A program made the translations under genes and the position numbers. A stretch of DNA of 64,000 bases. Source: Terrilactibacillus laevilacticus. Lineage in GTDB: Bacteria > Bacillota > Bacilli > Bacillales > Sporolactobacillaceae. Location: the NCBI RefSeq assembly GCF_006517395.1, contig NZ_VDCY01000005.1:1-64000 (forward strand). Reading direction: 5' to 3'. The notes beneath the pieces were generated by a model. That model saw only the letters and a list, made by a program, of their open reading frames with translations, did not search any database and was not told the DNA's origin. Positions 62,796-64,000 of this stretch are shown piece after piece (the first letter of the stretch is position 1; each line of letters starts with the position of its first letter).

Positions 62796-64000
62796 TTATT
62801 GAAGGAGTTTCTTATATAGAGAATGATATTTTTCAGCAGACGCATCCCAGCTAAAATCCAACTTCATGGCTTGTTCCACAAGACTCTGCCATTTCTCCGT
62901 TTGATGAAAAAAACCTAGTGCACGTTCAATGGTATATAACATATCATGTGCGTTAAAATTGGAAAAAGTAAAACCCGTACCTTCATCAGTAAATTCATTA
63001 TATGGGGTAACGGTATCTTTTAATCCGCCTGTTTCTCTGACAATCGGAATGGTTCCATAGCGAAATGCAATTAATTGACCAATTCCACAAGGTTCAAATT
63101 GAGATGGCATGAGGAAGAGATCAGATCCCGAATAAATTTGTCGTGCTAATGATTCGTCAAAATAGATATTGATTGAGGCTTTGTCTGGATACTGAAACCC
63201 TAGATCCTTAAATGCTTGTTCGTATCTATAATCCCCTGTTCCGAGCAGAACAAATTGAACATCATAGCTCATCATTTCATGGAAGACTCGAAGAATCAAA
63301 TCGATCCCTTTTTGATCGACCAAACGTGTAATCATAGATACTACAGGCGTATCATTTCGTACCGGTAGATGTAATTTTTTCTGTAGTTTTTGTTTGTTAA
63401 GTTGCTTACCTGCAATGTCTGAATAATGTTGAAATAAATCGTCATCAGTGTCCGGATTATAACTAATATCATCTATTCCATTAATAATACCAACTAAATG
63501 GTTTTGTCTTGTTCGAATAAAACCATCCAGTTGTTCACCATAATAGGACCATTGTATCTCTTCGGCATAGGAAGGACTAACCGTCGTTATCCAATCTGAA
63601 TAAGCAAGCCCTGCCTTCATGTAATTTACATTTCCATAAAATTCTAGACCATTAATGTGAAAATATGAATCATCTAATTCTAATAAATCATAGAGTACAA
63701 CCTTTGGATAAATCCCTTGATACCTCAAATTATGAATGGTAAAGACCGTTTTGATATCTTTATAAAATGGGTTTTGGCTATAATGAGCTTTAAGCATCAC
63801 GCTTATGGGGCCTGTTTGCCAATCATGACAATGAATGATATCGGGTTTATCTTTAAAATGTGGCACGCTTTCAAGAACAGCTCTTGAAAAGAAAGCAAAT
63901 CGCTCACCATCATCATGATAACCATAACTTCCATGGCGTTTAAAGTAATATTCATTATCTAGAAAATAATATGTGACTTCATCTTGTTCTAGTTTTAATA
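62796..64000 (-). CDS. glgA: Glycogen synthase GlgA (5' end beyond window)
   Basis: This glycosyltransferase (GT5) extends alpha-1,4-glucan from ADP-glucose. The frame is open to position 64000, so about 400 C-terminal residues of a protein of about 480 are present. The visible part begins in LEQDEVTYYFLDNEYYF and includes PDIIHCHDWQTGPI, the TVSPSYAEEI and GIINGIDDISYNPDTD segments, SMITRLVDQKGIDLI, and the catalytic MPSQFEPCGIGQLIAFRYGTIP. It is the last gene of a probable glg operon and is closed by a terminator. A GTG at 63866 is internal and not a start. Confidence 0.93.
   Translation of the reverse strand, partial: LKLEQDEVTYYFLDNEYYFKRHGSYGYHDDGERFAFFSRAVLESVPHFKDKPDIIHCHDWQTGPISVMLKAHYSQNPFYKDIKTVFTIHNLRYQGIYPKVVLYDLLELDDSYFHINGLEFYGNVNYMKAGLAYSDWITTVSPSYAEEIQWSYYGEQLDGFIRTRQNHLVGIINGIDDISYNPDTDDDLFQHYSDIAGKQLNKQKLQKKLHLPVRNDTPVVSMITRLVDQKGIDLILRVFHEMMSYDVQFVLLGTGDYRYEQAFKDLGFQYPDKASINIYFDESLARQIYSGSDLFLMPSQFEPCGIGQLIAFRYGTIPIVRETGGLKDTVTPYNEFTDEGTGFTFSNFNAHDMLYTIERALGFFHQTEKWQSLVEQAMKLDFSWDASAEKYHSLYKKLLQ

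Noticed and set aside
1-64000. CRISPR array, tRNA or rRNA genes, prophage
   Set aside because: No regularly spaced repeats, cloverleaf-type sequences, rRNA signatures or phage genes were recognised on reading both strands.

Overview
The window is low-GC, Gram-positive (Firmicutes, Bacillales-type) chromosomal DNA. Nearly every gene has an AGGAGG-like ribosome binding site, start codons include TTG and GTG, intrinsic terminators are abundant, and CcpA (cre), PerR and NrdR operator-like sites are present. PdxR/pdxS/pdxT, AlaR/AlaT, NrnB, Maf and DbpA point the same way. A facultatively anaerobic, sugar-fermenting spore-former relative (Sporolactobacillaceae or Bacillaceae) would fit the mix of pyruvate formate-lyase, a B12-dependent ribonucleotide reductase, catalase and many sugar systems. 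The genus cannot be fixed from the sequence alone. I see no rRNA, tRNA, CRISPR array or prophage.

Layout. 0-7 kb: a truncated YkvR-like gene, NrnB, and a gluconate cluster (gluconokinase, RpiR-type regulator, 6-phosphogluconate dehydrogenase, gluconate permease) with a cre site on the divergent promoter. 7-10 kb: class II ribonucleotide reductase behind two NrdR-box-like sites 31 bp apart. 10-13 kb: fruR-fruA without the usual 1-phosphofructokinase gene between them. 13-22 kb: an SDR, an OpuC-type osmoprotectant transporter with fused permease and binding protein, a methyltransferase, Maf, a membrane protein and alaR-alaT. 21.6-27 kb: a sorbitol operon in the order dehydrogenase, regulator, gutM, IIC, IIB, IIA, whose PRD regulator is frameshifted. 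27-32 kb: a short pyruvate kinase and a three-gene sugar ABC transporter. 32.5-39 kb: Fe-alcohol dehydrogenase, class III aminotransferase and a PucR regulator, then an aldo/keto reductase and glutamate dehydrogenase. 39-49 kb: catalase with a PerR box, a secreted levanase, PfpI, DUF2871, an ElaA acetyltransferase, DbpA and a fused amino-acid ABC transporter. 49-52 kb: an ApbE, RnfD-like and FMN-binding-protein cluster. 52-64 kb: pdxR/pdxS/pdxT, marR and an MFS exporter, an M20 amidohydrolase, pflBA, a YdjM-like protein and the 3' part of glgA.

The theme is carbon uptake and fermentation. Gluconate, fructose, sorbitol, levan and an oligosaccharide feed into glycolysis or the pentose phosphate pathway, then pyruvate kinase and pyruvate formate-lyase; cre sites lie at several of the uptake promoters.

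The most unusual features are these. First, a modular intergenic repeat family with at least five copies. One copy supplies the stop codon of a truncated gene, one sits together with a terminator between pdxS and pdxT, and one separates marR from the operators of its likely target. One copy is flanked by 9-bp direct repeats inside a sequence whose uninterrupted relative occurs elsewhere in the window. Second, a minimal flavinylation-linked redox cluster with RnfD-like, ApbE and FMN-binding genes but no other rnf genes. Third, two structured non-coding elements, one resembling an orphan IS200/IS605 right end and one of unknown class.
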